This document shows, piece by piece, positions 7,234 to 14,711 of a DNA stretch of 19,344 nt. Location of the stretch: NCBI GenBank assembly GCA_964250805.1, contig CAXUHG010000109.1, positions 1-19,344 on the forward strand. The letters run 5' to 3'. Under the pieces are notes generated by a model. That model saw only the letters and a program-made list of their open reading frames with translations, made no database searches and was not told the DNA's origin. Numbering within the stretch: the first letter of the stretch is position 1; each line of letters begins with the position of its first letter. The stretch comes from JBBQVS01 sp964250805 (GTDB taxonomy: Bacteria > Chloroflexota > Ktedonobacteria > Ktedonobacterales > Ktedonobacteraceae). The translations under genes and the position numbers were made by a program.

Positions 7234-7263
7234 TTGACACCCCCTTTTTCAGACAGATACAAT
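7234..7263 (+). promoter_or_regulatory. Promoter of the etfBA operon
   Basis: A consensus -35, TTGACA (7234-7239), is 18 bases from TACAAT (7258-7263). This predicts RNA start near 7270 and a leader of about 70 bases before etfB. Confidence 0.65.
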
Positions 7264-7341
7264 AAGAGATAGTATAAGAAACTGTGTGGTTTCTCTCACT
7301 TCCCAACGTCCCGCATATACGCAGAAGATGAGGCAAATTCG

Positions 7342-8127
7342 ATGAAGATGTTTGTTTGTATAAAACAAGTTCCCGACCCAAATACGACGGTTAGCAAACT
7401 TGACCCCAACACCAAACGCCTTGTGCGTAGCGGTGTCTCCCTTGTTCTTGACCCCGGCGACGAAAGCACTATTTCCGCAGCCATCAAGCTCCGTGACACG
7501 ATTGGTAATAGCGAGCTTACGGCGGTGAGCATGGGTCCAGCGTCAGCTCAAGAGGCGATGCGCCGTGCCCTTGCGATGGGTGTTGATCGTGCCATTCTGG
7601 TGACAGACCCCGCACTGGCTGGCTCCGACGCAATTGGTACTGCACGCGTGCTTGCAGCAGTCCTTAAAAAAGAGGGTGCCGAACTCGTGCTGTGTTCGAC
7701 TGAGAGTACCGATGGCTATACAGGTATGGTGCCCGCTGGTATCGCTGAGTTTCTCGGCCTACCGCAATTGACCTTTGCTCGTGAGATTCAGATACAAGGT
7801 TCTAAAGCGGTTATCAAACGCGTTACACCAACTGGCTATAAGACAGTCGAGTCGCCTGTACCTGCCGTTGTGACGATTGCCAGCGGTTCGTTCGAGGCGA
7901 TTTACCCGACGATGAAGGGTATCATGGGTGCCAAGAAAAAGCCCTTTACACAGCTTGCACTAAATGATCTCGGCATCGACGCGTCACAGGTTGGCGAGGC
8001 AGGGGCACGCGAACGCGTCTTGACGATTGGTTCTGCCGAGGCTCGCGCCGCTGGGCAGATCGTCAAGGATGATGGCAATGCCGCGCAAAGCATCGCGGAC
8101 TTCCTACAGCGTTATCAGTTGCTCTAG
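7342..8127 (+). CDS. etfB: Electron transfer flavoprotein subunit beta
   Basis: The 261-residue protein matches EtfB over its whole length. It starts MKMFVCIKQVPDPNT, has LDPGDESTISAAIKLRD where other EtfB have NPxDExAIEEA, the nucleotide-site region VDRAILVTDPALAGSDAIGT (81-100), and the STDGYTGMVPAGIAEFLGLP block near 122-141. EtfB binds the structural AMP (or a second FAD in bifurcating types) and docks acyl-CoA dehydrogenases. It forms a cytosolic heterodimer with EtfA. An ATGAGG ribosome site lies about 8 bases upstream of the ATG. etfA follows after 20 bases, so the two are co-transcribed. Whether the Etf is bifurcating cannot be decided by eye. Confidence 0.96.
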   Translation: MKMFVCIKQVPDPNTTVSKLDPNTKRLVRSGVSLVLDPGDESTISAAIKLRDTIGNSELTAVSMGPASAQEAMRRALAMGVDRAILVTDPALAGSDAIGTARVLAAVLKKEGAELVLCSTESTDGYTGMVPAGIAEFLGLPQLTFAREIQIQGSKAVIKRVTPTGYKTVESPVPAVVTIASGSFEAIYPTMKGIMGAKKKPFTQLALNDLGIDASQVGEAGARERVLTIGSAEARAAGQIVKDDGNAAQSIADFLQRYQLL

Positions 8128-8147
8128 TACACACAAGGAGAAAAAAC

Positions 8148-9113
8148 ATGGCAAATACAACCTGGGTACTGATCGAACTGGATAACGGCAAACCTGTTCG
8201 CTCATCACTAGAAGTGCTAGGTAAAGCAGCAAAGTTGGGACGAGCCGAGGCCGTTGTACTTGGTGCAGCCGCCGCAGAGGTCGCGCCAACGCTCGGCGAA
8301 TACGGTGCGGAGAAGGTGTATGTACACGCAGACGCCGCTTACGATAACTATCTAACACTACCAGCGGTCGAGACGCTCAGCAACCTGCTTCAGCAGCATC
8401 AACCCTCAATTCTGTTGCTCGCCACCACCTATGATATGCGCGATATTGCCGCACGTCTTAATGTTCGCAACAATCTGGGACTCATCACTGATGCCACTGA
8501 TCTTAACTATGCAGATGATGGTGTCAAAGTGATTGTGCCGTGGGGTGGCGAAACCGTCGTTACCGCTACAAATCCTCATGGTGGGACAGGCATTGTGCTG
8601 ACACGGCCTAAAGCTTTTGGTTTAGAGAAGTACGAGGGACGTACCGCAGAGATCGAGACAATCAACGCGTCCGTGAGCGCGAAGGCACAGTCGATCAAGA
8701 TTGTCGAGAGCGTCGATGTCGCTAGCGATGGACCAGCGTTGGAAGATGCAGCCGTTATCGTCAGTGGTGGTCGTGGTCTTGGCAAGGCTGAGAACTTCCA
8801 CTATGTCGAAGAGCTTGCGACGGTGCTTGGCGGTGCCCCTGGCGCGACCCGTGCTATCGTCGATGCTGGCTGGTTGCCATATAGCTATCAGGTTGGGCAG
8901 ACGGGCAAGACCGTCAAGCCAACGCTGTATATCGCGGCTGGTATCAGTGGAGCTATTCAGCACCTCGCCGGTATGAAAGGCTCCAAATACATCATCGCCA
9001 TCAACAAGGACGAACATGCTCCCATCTTCGCCGTAGCTGATTACGGTGTTGTTGGAGATGCTGTCGCTATTCTTCCTAAGTTGACGGAGGAAGTGAAACG
9101 ACGCAAGTCGTGA
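8148..9113 (+). CDS. etfA: Electron transfer flavoprotein subunit alpha
   Basis: The 321-residue EtfA has the C-terminal FAD domain intact: VSGGRGLG (205-212), GATRAIVDAGWLPYSYQVGQ with Arg235, QTGKTVKPTLYIAAG, GISGAIQHLAGM (265-276), INKDEHAPIF and ADYGVVGDA (297-305). With EtfB it collects electrons from flavin dehydrogenases (fatty-acid and amino-acid oxidation) and delivers them to a quinone reductase. AAGGAG lies about 8 bases before the ATG. A palindromic element begins 7 bases after the stop, and a toxin-antitoxin pair separates it from the likely quinone reductase gene at 9987. Confidence 0.97.
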   Translation: MANTTWVLIELDNGKPVRSSLEVLGKAAKLGRAEAVVLGAAAAEVAPTLGEYGAEKVYVHADAAYDNYLTLPAVETLSNLLQQHQPSILLLATTYDMRDIAARLNVRNNLGLITDATDLNYADDGVKVIVPWGGETVVTATNPHGGTGIVLTRPKAFGLEKYEGRTAEIETINASVSAKAQSIKIVESVDVASDGPALEDAAVIVSGGRGLGKAENFHYVEELATVLGGAPGATRAIVDAGWLPYSYQVGQTGKTVKPTLYIAAGISGAIQHLAGMKGSKYIIAINKDEHAPIFAVADYGVVGDAVAILPKLTEEVKRRKS

Positions 9114-9119
9114 CGGTTT

Positions 9120-9254
9120 TTCGTAGGGACCAGATGTATCGCGTCCGTCGCTCAATTTATTGAGCCAGATTCTTGTCGATCATGTATAAGGGTGTAATAA
9201 TCGATCTCGCGTGATAAATCACGCTGCGGACGCGATACATCTGGTCCCTACGAA
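9120..9254. repeat. Cloverleaf-like palindromic element, copy 2
   Basis: A perfect 28-bp terminal inverted repeat (9120-9147 with 9227-9254; TTCGTAGGGACCAGATGTAT...) encloses GCTCAAT/ATTGAGC (9150-9165), TCGAT/ATCGA (9176-9204) and GCGTGAT/ATCACGC (9209-9224). Compared with copy 1 the arms read CCAGATG/CATCTGG in place of CTAGATT/AATCTAG, so both arms changed together. It sits just past etfA and could attenuate transcription into the genes downstream. Confidence 0.88.
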
Positions 9255-9304
9255 TTACCTTTACAGTGAAGATTGTGAGGGTCATAGACCTACAAAACCT
9301 GATG

Positions 9305-9310
9305 TATAAT
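9305..9310 (+). promoter_or_regulatory. -10 element of the toxin-antitoxin operon
   Basis: A perfect TATAAT lies 36 bases upstream of the antitoxin start; no convincing -35 stands 17 bases before it (TCATAG). The module therefore probably has its own promoter after the palindrome. Confidence 0.45.
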
Positions 9311-9346
9311 AGGCGCAGAGTATTCCGATAAGACAGGAGATGGTAT

Positions 9347-9589
9347 ATGTCAAACACAACTGAGAAAATTCGCACACTCGTTGAAAAACTCTCACCTCAA
9401 GATCAACAACAGGTTCTAGATTTGATTGAAGAGTTGTCTCAAATACATCGAGAGACCGGACGTGTATCAAAGTTGCCGCCAGGTACTCCTGGTTCTGCTT
9501 TGACAAAGTTTACGCTATCACCCGAAGATGCTGAAGCAATGGAGCGTGCAATACAAGATTGCGAGAGGATAGAGCCATATGAGTGTTAG
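9347..9589 (+). CDS. Antitoxin of a VapBC-type toxin-antitoxin module
   Basis: The 80-residue protein starts with a helical segment (TEKIRTLVEKLSPQDQQQVLDLIEEL), followed by the tail KLPPGTPGSALTKFTLSPED and MERAIQDCERI. This build (short helical head, PPGTPGSAL motif, acidic ERAIxDCER end) is the one seen in small antitoxins encoded ahead of PIN toxins in cyanobacteria and Chloroflexota. CAGGAGA lies about 6 bases upstream of the ATG. Its last 11 bases overlap the toxin gene, which couples the two. It should bind the toxin's active site with its C-terminal tail and may repress its own promoter. The family label rests on context and motif recall, not on a search. Confidence 0.78.
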   Translation: MSNTTEKIRTLVEKLSPQDQQQVLDLIEELSQIHRETGRVSKLPPGTPGSALTKFTLSPEDAEAMERAIQDCERIEPYEC

Positions 9590-9968
9590 CTACTTGGTAG
9601 ATACAAGTGTGCTTATACTCTCGTTAAAAGCTAATAGCGACATCCGCCAACGTTTAGACAATTTGCCGACAACCTATATGTCGGCAATCACGTTGGGAGA
9701 ATTGAGCTATGGTGCTGAACACTCTGTTAATGTAGAAAAAAGCTTCATAGAAGTGGACAGTCTCATAGAAACTTCGACGATCTTGATAACTGATAGCGAA
9801 ACTGCGAGAATCTACGGACAAATTAAGCATATACAAGCAAGGAAAGGTCAAATGCTTCCAGACAACGATCTTTGGATAGCTGCAACTGCTTTACAGCATG
9901 ACCTCACTCTGATTGCACGAGACAATCATTTCTCTTGGATTTCGGAACTTTCACTTGAACAGTGGTAA
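9579..9968 (+). CDS. PIN-domain ribonuclease toxin (VapC-like)
   Basis: The 129-residue PIN-domain protein has all four expected acidic positions: Asp8 in YLVDTSVLI, Glu41 in ITLGELSYGA, Asp97 in MLPDNDLWIAATAL (with Asp95 near it) and Asp115 in LIARDNHF. They coordinate the metal ions that cut RNA, commonly tRNA or rRNA in VapC enzymes. It overlaps the antitoxin gene by 11 bases and ends 18 bases before the Fe-S oxidoreductase gene, so that gene may be transcribed partly from this module. No inactivating change is visible, so it should be an active toxin. Confidence 0.92.
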   Translation: MSVSYLVDTSVLILSLKANSDIRQRLDNLPTTYMSAITLGELSYGAEHSVNVEKSFIEVDSLIETSTILITDSETARIYGQIKHIQARKGQMLPDNDLWIAATALQHDLTLIARDNHFSWISELSLEQW

Positions 9969-9986
9969 TTTGGAACGGAGACTAAC

Positions 9987-12110
9987 ATGACACCCCCTGT
10001 TATTTCACCCACCGGGGGATTATTTGGCACTATTCTCTTTGTGCTTCTGTTTGTAGGAGCATTGGTTCTCTTTGGCGTTCGCGCGGGGATGCTGGTGACG
10101 TTGCTGGCAAAGGCGCGACGAGAGAATCGCACCGATCACATCGATGACCGCTTCGGCGAGATTTTTACGGTTGTGCTTGGGCAAAGCGCGGTGCTACGTG
10201 ATCCAATTCCTGGTCTTGCACACTTTTTCACCTTCTGGGGCTTTATCATCATCCAGTTTGGACTCCTCAACCTTATACTTGGAGCGTTCAATGGCTCTCT
10301 GCCCCTGTTAGGTGACAATCGCATCTTTGCGTGGGTACTCGACATTTTCGTTGTGTTCGTCATATTCGCGCTAGTTGTGTTTACAATCCGGCGTGGTATT
10401 GTGCGACCTCGACAGTTGAATAGTAGCCTACATGGTCCGTGGGATGGCTTTATCATTCTCGGTCTGATTTTGCTGGTGGTTATTACACTGGCGTTGGTCG
10501 AGGGCTTCGAGTATGCAGCAAGCAATGGTGCGGCGTGGACGCCTATTGGTGCGCTCTTTGGACCGCTCTTCGCTGGGCTGGGCACACAGGCAAACATCAT
10601 CTGGTATCGCATCTTCTGGTGGCTGCATATTGGGACAGTGCTTGGCTTTCTGATTTACCTGCCGCGCTCCAAACACCTGCACTTGATGGCGACGCCGTTC
10701 AATGTCTTCTTCCGCAACTACAAGCCGAGGGGTGCGCTACCTCTGCTGGAAAACATCGAAGAGCGCGAAGATTATGGCGTCTCGAAGGCGGAGCAATTCA
10801 CCTGGAAACAATTGCTCGATGGCTATGCCTGTACTGAGTGCGGACGCTGTAATACTGTGTGTCCCGCAAGCAATACGGGTAAGCCACTGTTCCCGAAAGA
10901 GATTATCCTGGGCGTCAAAGAGGCTCTTTTTGTGGAGAGTCCCGCGATTCTCGGTGAGCAGTCACTGTATAGCAAACTTGGTGTAGCAGGCGTCAAAGTC
11001 GATGAGACGGCAGAAGAGGTTTCCGATCACTACAAACCGATGGTTGGCGGCATTATCTCGAATGACGCGCTTTGGGCATGCACAACCTGTATGGCCTGTA
11101 TGGAGATATGTCCGGTTGCGATTGAGCATATCCCGAAAATTGTGGATATGCGTCGTCACCTTGTGATGGAAGAGAGCGACTTCCCGGAGGAGACCGTTTC
11201 GGTTCTCAACAATATCGAGCGCAACGGCAATCCGTGGGAGATTAGCAATGACAAGCGTGCGGAATGGGCGGCTGGTATGGATGTTCCATTGCTCGCCGAA
11301 AATCCAGAAGCCGATGTGCTGTACTGGGTTGGCTGTATGGGTTCGTTCGACCAGCGCAATAAGAGCGTCGCAACCTCAGTAGCGAAGGTACTCAAAGCGG
11401 CACACGTCAACTTCGCTATCCTCGGCCCCGAAGAGTCTTGTTCAGGCGATCCAGCGCGACGCATCGGCAACGAATACTTGTGGCAGATGCAGGCGCAACA
11501 GAACATTGAGACGCTCAATGGCTACGGTTTCAATACTGCTGTTGCCGATAATGGGCATTCCGCAAGCAATGGTCATACTGCTGTTGCCGCGAAGAAGCGT
11601 ACTGTGCTTACCGCGTGTCCGCACTGCTTCAATACCATCAAGAACGAATATCCACAGCTTGGTGGCAATTACGAAGTGGTGCATCATACGCAGTATATCG
11701 ACTCGCTGCTAAGCAATCAGCAAATCACGTTGCCCCAAGGGTTCGATGAGCGTAAGTTGACCTATCACGACCCGTGCTATATTGGTCGCTACAACGATGT
11801 GTACGATGAGCCGCGTCGTGTACTGACTGTACTCAACAGCGAAGGCATCACCGAGATGCGTCGCAACCGCAACAAGAGCTTCTGCTGTGGCGGTGGTGGT
11901 GGTCGTGCATGGATGGAGGAGAAGATTGGCAAGCGCGTCAATCAGACGCGTGTCAATGAGGCTCTGGAGACGAAGGCTGATGTTCTCGCTGCCGCATGTC
12001 CCTTCTGTATCACTATGTTCGAGGATGGCGTTAAGGGTGTCGAGGCCGAAGAGCAGATCAAGGTCGAAGACATCTCCGAAATCGTCGCTCGCGCAATAGA
12101 GAGTAAGTAA
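9987..12110 (+). CDS. Membrane Fe-S oxidoreductase, probable Etf:menaquinone oxidoreductase (FadF/EMO-like)
   Basis: The 707-residue fusion has three parts. (1) Residues 1-240 are membrane helices of NarI/HdrE type with possible haem ligands His79, His214, His230 and His232. (2) Two 4Fe-4S motifs lie at Cys282/285/288/292 (CTECGRCNTVCP) and Cys365/368/371/375 (CTTCMACMEICP). (3) Two CCG-type domains follow: Cys450, Cys485, Cys544/547, and then Cys597, Cys633-634 (SFCCGGGGG), Cys671/674 (CPFC), the latter fitting the full CX35CCX36CXXC pattern. The first CCG has a single Cys (ESCSGDP), as is usual in HdrD-like relatives. Proteins of this build beside etfBA (B. subtilis FadF/YwjF; the EMO of syntrophs) are reported to pass Etf electrons to menaquinone. 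A 14-codon insert at about 517-534 (VADNGHSASNGHTAVA) is flanked by a 15-base direct repeat. CGGAG lies about 9 bases before the ATG. Confidence 0.9.
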   Translation: MTPPVISPTGGLFGTILFVLLFVGALVLFGVRAGMLVTLLAKARRENRTDHIDDRFGEIFTVVLGQSAVLRDPIPGLAHFFTFWGFIIIQFGLLNLILGAFNGSLPLLGDNRIFAWVLDIFVVFVIFALVVFTIRRGIVRPRQLNSSLHGPWDGFIILGLILLVVITLALVEGFEYAASNGAAWTPIGALFGPLFAGLGTQANIIWYRIFWWLHIGTVLGFLIYLPRSKHLHLMATPFNVFFRNYKPRGALPLLENIEEREDYGVSKAEQFTWKQLLDGYACTECGRCNTVCPASNTGKPLFPKEIILGVKEALFVESPAILGEQSLYSKLGVAGVKVDETAEEVSDHYKPMVGGIISNDALWACTTCMACMEICPVAIEHIPKIVDMRRHLVMEESDFPEETVSVLNNIERNGNPWEISNDKRAEWAAGMDVPLLAENPEADVLYWVGCMGSFDQRNKSVATSVAKVLKAAHVNFAILGPEESCSGDPARRIGNEYLWQMQAQQNIETLNGYGFNTAVADNGHSASNGHTAVAAKKRTVLTACPHCFNTIKNEYPQLGGNYEVVHHTQYIDSLLSNQQITLPQGFDERKLTYHDPCYIGRYNDVYDEPRRVLTVLNSEGITEMRRNRNKSFCCGGGGGRAWMEEKIGKRVNQTRVNEALETKADVLAAACPFCITMFEDGVKGVEAEEQIKVEDISEIVARAIESK

Positions 12111-12180
12111 AGCAACAAACGAGTGAGTGAGATATGGGCGACGTGTTGCCCATATCTCACTCACTCGTTTGTTGCTTTAC
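12107..12180. terminator. 33-bp perfect palindrome shared by two convergent genes
   Basis: Positions 12107-12139 (GTAAAGCAACAAACGAGTGA onward) pair perfectly with 12148-12180 across an 8-base loop. The stop codon TAA of the Fe-S oxidoreductase (12108-12110) and the stop TAA of the RDD gene (12177-12179 on the other strand) are the first bases of the two arms. It serves both genes as the only terminator-like structure; there is no T-tract, so termination would rest on the long stem. Confidence 0.85.
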
Positions 12181-13037
12181 GAAGGACAATTATCCTGGTA
12201 GTCGTCCATTTGCCAAGCCCAGGGCACAATAGCAACATGGCGAAATGTCACATTAGCGGTACAGCGTTGCCCGCTTGGTTGTGTTGTGTATTTGATTGAA
12301 TAGACTACTATATCATTTTTCCAGATGGGATTTCCGAAGTCATAGGAAGAAACTGTTTTATTCTCGAATATGCCTTCGTTGGTGTTCTTCCAGCCTTGGA
12401 GAACACGTATAGGTCCAAGGTAGTATGAGGCGGCGTAACAGATGGCAAGGAGCAGCATGAAACCGACCACGAAAAGTTGTAAGCGTCGATAGAATGTTTT
12501 TTGTGGATAGACAGCGTATGGTGCTGTCGCCGCGCTAACTACTAGCGTATGAGCAAAGCGATCACCGACGCGTTGTCGATTTGGTGATGTAGCCATTGAG
12601 ATAGCGGCGACAAGCAACGATAGTAGAGCATCGACAAACAACAATATGTTTCGTATCAGGGCAGCACGCCATGAGATATGTCCTCCGTTTAGATCGACCA
12701 CGCGCAAGCCGAATATGGCTTTGCCGAGGGTGGTACTGAATGCTGCTTCTTGTAGAAAAAAGTAGAGAAAGGTGATTAGCACGAGCCAAGGCCAGTCAAC
12801 CGTCGTCGTAACCGCATGTGTGGCTAGCCCTGAATTGTTGAAGGTGGGACTACCAAATATCATTGGTAAATTTCCCACGTATCTATTGACGCCAAAACCT
12901 ATACTTACGATTCCTTGTAGACATCCAAAAAAGAAGCAATCAAGCAGAAAGGCGAAAAATCTTCTAATTGAAACATGCACATTGGGTGGTGGGGGAACAT
13001 TCATAGTAAGTGTTGTGGAATTGTTTGGTTCAACCAT
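12177..13037 (-). CDS. RDD-family membrane protein
   Basis: The 286-residue protein has the RDD signature: Arg-Arg in SIRRFFAFLLDCFFFG (Arg25/26, Asp33), a middle membrane pair, then TTLGKAIFGLRVVDLNGG and ATSPNRQRVGDRFAHTLVV with the second Asp. It has about four to five hydrophobic segments, a further membrane helix (LQLFVVGFMLLLAICYAAS) and a roughly 70-residue extracytoplasmic C-terminal domain rich in Tyr/Trp/Asn (ending WQMDDYQDNCPS). The RDD role is uncertain; some are thought to be ion or solute transporters. I chose ATG at 13037 because GGAAAGAG lies 8 bases upstream; an ATG six codons earlier (13055) has a poor ribosome site. It is convergent with the Fe-S oxidoreductase. Confidence 0.8.
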   Translation of the reverse strand: MVEPNNSTTLTMNVPPPPNVHVSIRRFFAFLLDCFFFGCLQGIVSIGFGVNRYVGNLPMIFGSPTFNNSGLATHAVTTTVDWPWLVLITFLYFFLQEAAFSTTLGKAIFGLRVVDLNGGHISWRAALIRNILLFVDALLSLLVAAISMATSPNRQRVGDRFAHTLVVSAATAPYAVYPQKTFYRRLQLFVVGFMLLLAICYAASYYLGPIRVLQGWKNTNEGIFENKTVSSYDFGNPIWKNDIVVYSIKYTTQPSGQRCTANVTFRHVAIVPWAWQMDDYQDNCPS

Positions 13038-13091
13038 GATTTTTTCTCTTTCCATTCATCTTTAATGATGTATTGGTGTGTTATAAAAGGG

Positions 13092-13176
13092 TACGCCCAT
13101 TGCTTCGCTCGTGCGTGGGCGTGATAAATCAGGCCCCTACAGATGTGCGTGGACGCGATAAATCAGGTCTCTACAG
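13092..13176. repeat. Degenerate tandem half-elements of the GTAGGGRCC...CGCGTCC family
   Basis: The unit GTGCGTGGRCGYGATAAATC followed by AGGYCYCTACAG occurs twice with a 34-base period (13111-13142 and 13145-13176). It matches the right terminal repeat of the cloverleaf-like elements (GGACGCGATAAATCTGGTCC). A short hairpin, ACGCCCA...TGGGCGT (about 13093-13122), precedes it. No left arm is present, so this is a decayed or partial copy. The second half runs 6 bases into the 3' end of the nucleotidyltransferase gene. Confidence 0.65.
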
Positions 13177-14100
13177 CTTGATTATGGCTGCTTCGATGTC
13201 TTCATCTTGATAAACGATTCTTTTTGCTACTGATAAAACGTCTTGCACGCCTTTTGTGTCGCTACTGCGTAGTTCTGATAATACAAATTGCTTGTATATT
13301 TGTAGGAAGTGGTTCTCGAAGCCTAGTGTGCGTTCGCAAATGTTTCTTAGAATGTTGCGCTCTTCTTGCTGTTTGGGAATGAGGTAGTTCCATTTGCCGC
13401 GGCAGAGTTCATAGATATCCTGCAATAGTTGACCCCATTCGTCGGAAAAACAGGCTGAGTAGAGTTTGTGGCACTCGCTTTTGCTTGGGACGTATTCTCC
13501 GGCTTGAAAGGCGAGAATTGCAGTTGCGGACCAACCGACGAGGCGGATGAGGTCGCGTGTGCAAGGAACCTCTTGCCCATTGGGAAGACGTAGAAGACGT
13601 GTGGTATAGCCGTAAAATTCGTCTTGCGGGTCTGGATATGTAAGCGGATAACGGATAATGGTGGGTCGATGGCAGAGATGGACAGTGCGCCATAGCGAAC
13701 TATGCATCCTATCTCTTGTCCACTCAGCTAGCGATACAAGTTGTAACGAGTCGCGTGTATCCTCTCCATAGATCAGCGTACTACCGAATTTGAGTGTAGG
13801 TGAGACGCCTCCTATGAGACTCTGTTCATCCACAAATTCGATGTCGAGTTCGAGCTTACAGGTAGCACTTTGTTGGTTTGCTAGTGCTTCGGCTTGTTGT
13901 TGTTCGTCGTCTGCAAATTTATGCTTGAAGATGAGTAGAACGTCGAGATCGCTGCTAGCGACGTTCGTGGAGTTGGCGTAGCTACCCTCTATGTAGTAGG
14001 CACGAATACGTGTAGGAAAAGTGGCCTCGAATGCTTCTATCAGTTGTTGTAGTGTTCTGTCGGCAGGTATGTTATTTGTTGAATTTATGAGTTGAACCAT
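13171..14100 (-). CDS. Nucleotidyltransferase, aminoglycoside adenylyltransferase-like
   Basis: The 309-residue protein has an N-terminal polymerase-beta-type nucleotidyltransferase domain: YYIEGSYANSTNVASSDLDV with Gly39-Ser40 and metal ligands Asp51 and Asp53, and a likely third carboxylate in KLELDIEF (Asp86). A helical C-terminal domain of about 200 residues follows (RDLIRLVGWSATAILAFQAGEYVPSKSE), as in AadA/DUF4111-type enzymes. Family members transfer AMP or another nucleotide to a hydroxyl, often of an aminoglycoside. This one is longer than AadA (about 260) and differs in the C-terminal part, so resistance must not be assumed. The start ATG has GAAAGAG about 8 bases upstream. It is a single gene, divergent from the NTF2-like gene. 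Confidence 0.75.
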   Translation of the reverse strand: MVQLINSTNNIPADRTLQQLIEAFEATFPTRIRAYYIEGSYANSTNVASSDLDVLLIFKHKFADDEQQQAEALANQQSATCKLELDIEFVDEQSLIGGVSPTLKFGSTLIYGEDTRDSLQLVSLAEWTRDRMHSSLWRTVHLCHRPTIIRYPLTYPDPQDEFYGYTTRLLRLPNGQEVPCTRDLIRLVGWSATAILAFQAGEYVPSKSECHKLYSACFSDEWGQLLQDIYELCRGKWNYLIPKQQEERNILRNICERTLGFENHFLQIYKQFVLSELRSSDTKGVQDVLSVAKRIVYQDEDIEAAIIKL

Positions 14101-14189
14101 ACTAATTCTCTTTCTATTTTGCTTAAAAGCTTATCATAGGAGTAAAGTAAATAGGACAATCCAGTGAGATAATGCTATTTTATTTCCCC

Positions 14190-14218
14190 TTGCACTTTGC
14201 TCCATAGTAAACTATGCT
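14190..14218 (+). promoter_or_regulatory. Promoter of the NTF2-like/small-protein operon
   Basis: TTGCAC (14190-14195) is 17 bases from TATGCT (14213-14218). The spacer carries CATAG-TAAA-CTATG (14203-14216), a small dyad reaching into the -10 that could bind a regulator. Confidence 0.5.
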
Positions 14219-14309
14219 CTATGAAAGAAGGTTGTAACAAAGTGTGTAGGGGAGAAGAATGCGTGGGTAAACCTACATTGGGTACGACAATACAAGGAGA
14301 AAACGTGAA

Positions 14310-14711
14310 ATGAGTACAAAAGTAGATGGTCTTGCAAAGTGGCACAAATTTGTCAGTGAGCAGGACGAGCAAGCTCTAACTGAAGCATTAGCCGATGATG
14401 TTCTTTTTCATTCGCCTTTTATCTGGAAACCTAAAGAGGGCAAGGTAACAGCACTGCTTTACCTGAGCAGTGCGGCACGCATTTTGGAGGATTTCACATA
14501 TCAACGGCAGTTTGTTGCCAACAATGCAATCGTTCTTGAATTTAGTGCTCGTATTGGTTCACTAAATGTGAAAGGCGTAGACATTATACAATTGAATGCG
14601 GAAGGTCAGATCGCCGACTTTGAGGTAATGGTGAGACCGGCAAATGGACTTCAGGCACTTGGAGCAGCGATGGCTCAACAATTGGCATCTGCGGCTTCTC
14701 CCGAATCATGA
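14310..14711 (+). CDS. NTF2-like (SnoaL-type) domain protein
   Basis: The 133-residue protein has the cone-shaped NTF2-like pattern: an N-terminal helix (KWHKFVSEQDEQALTEALAD), DVLFHSPFIWKP, then the strands FTYQRQFVANNAIVLEFSAR and KGVDIIQLNAEGQIADFEVM, ending VRPANGLQALGAAM. This is the usual look of SnoaL/limonene-epoxide-hydrolase relatives, which may be enzymes or ligand-binding proteins. The substrate is unknown. AAGGAG lies about 10 bases upstream of the ATG. The stop codon overlaps the next start (ATGA), so the two proteins are translated together. Confidence 0.82.
   Translation: MSTKVDGLAKWHKFVSEQDEQALTEALADDVLFHSPFIWKPKEGKVTALLYLSSAARILEDFTYQRQFVANNAIVLEFSARIGSLNVKGVDIIQLNAEGQIADFEVMVRPANGLQALGAAMAQQLASAASPES

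Noticed and set aside
8622..9155. 177-residue minus-strand open frame across etfA
   Set aside because: It lies antisense to a highly conserved gene with no ribosome site or recognisable domain; it is a shadow of etfA codon use.
10136..10612. 158-residue and other minus-strand frames opposite the Fe-S oxidoreductase
   Set aside because: Composition is skewed (Pro/Ser/Arg/Lys-rich) and lacks any domain; the plus-strand protein is clearly real.
13171..14100. Calling the nucleotidyltransferase an aminoglycoside resistance gene
   Set aside because: Only the nucleotidyltransferase core motif is certain; length and C-terminal part differ from AadA enzymes and there is no resistance-island context.
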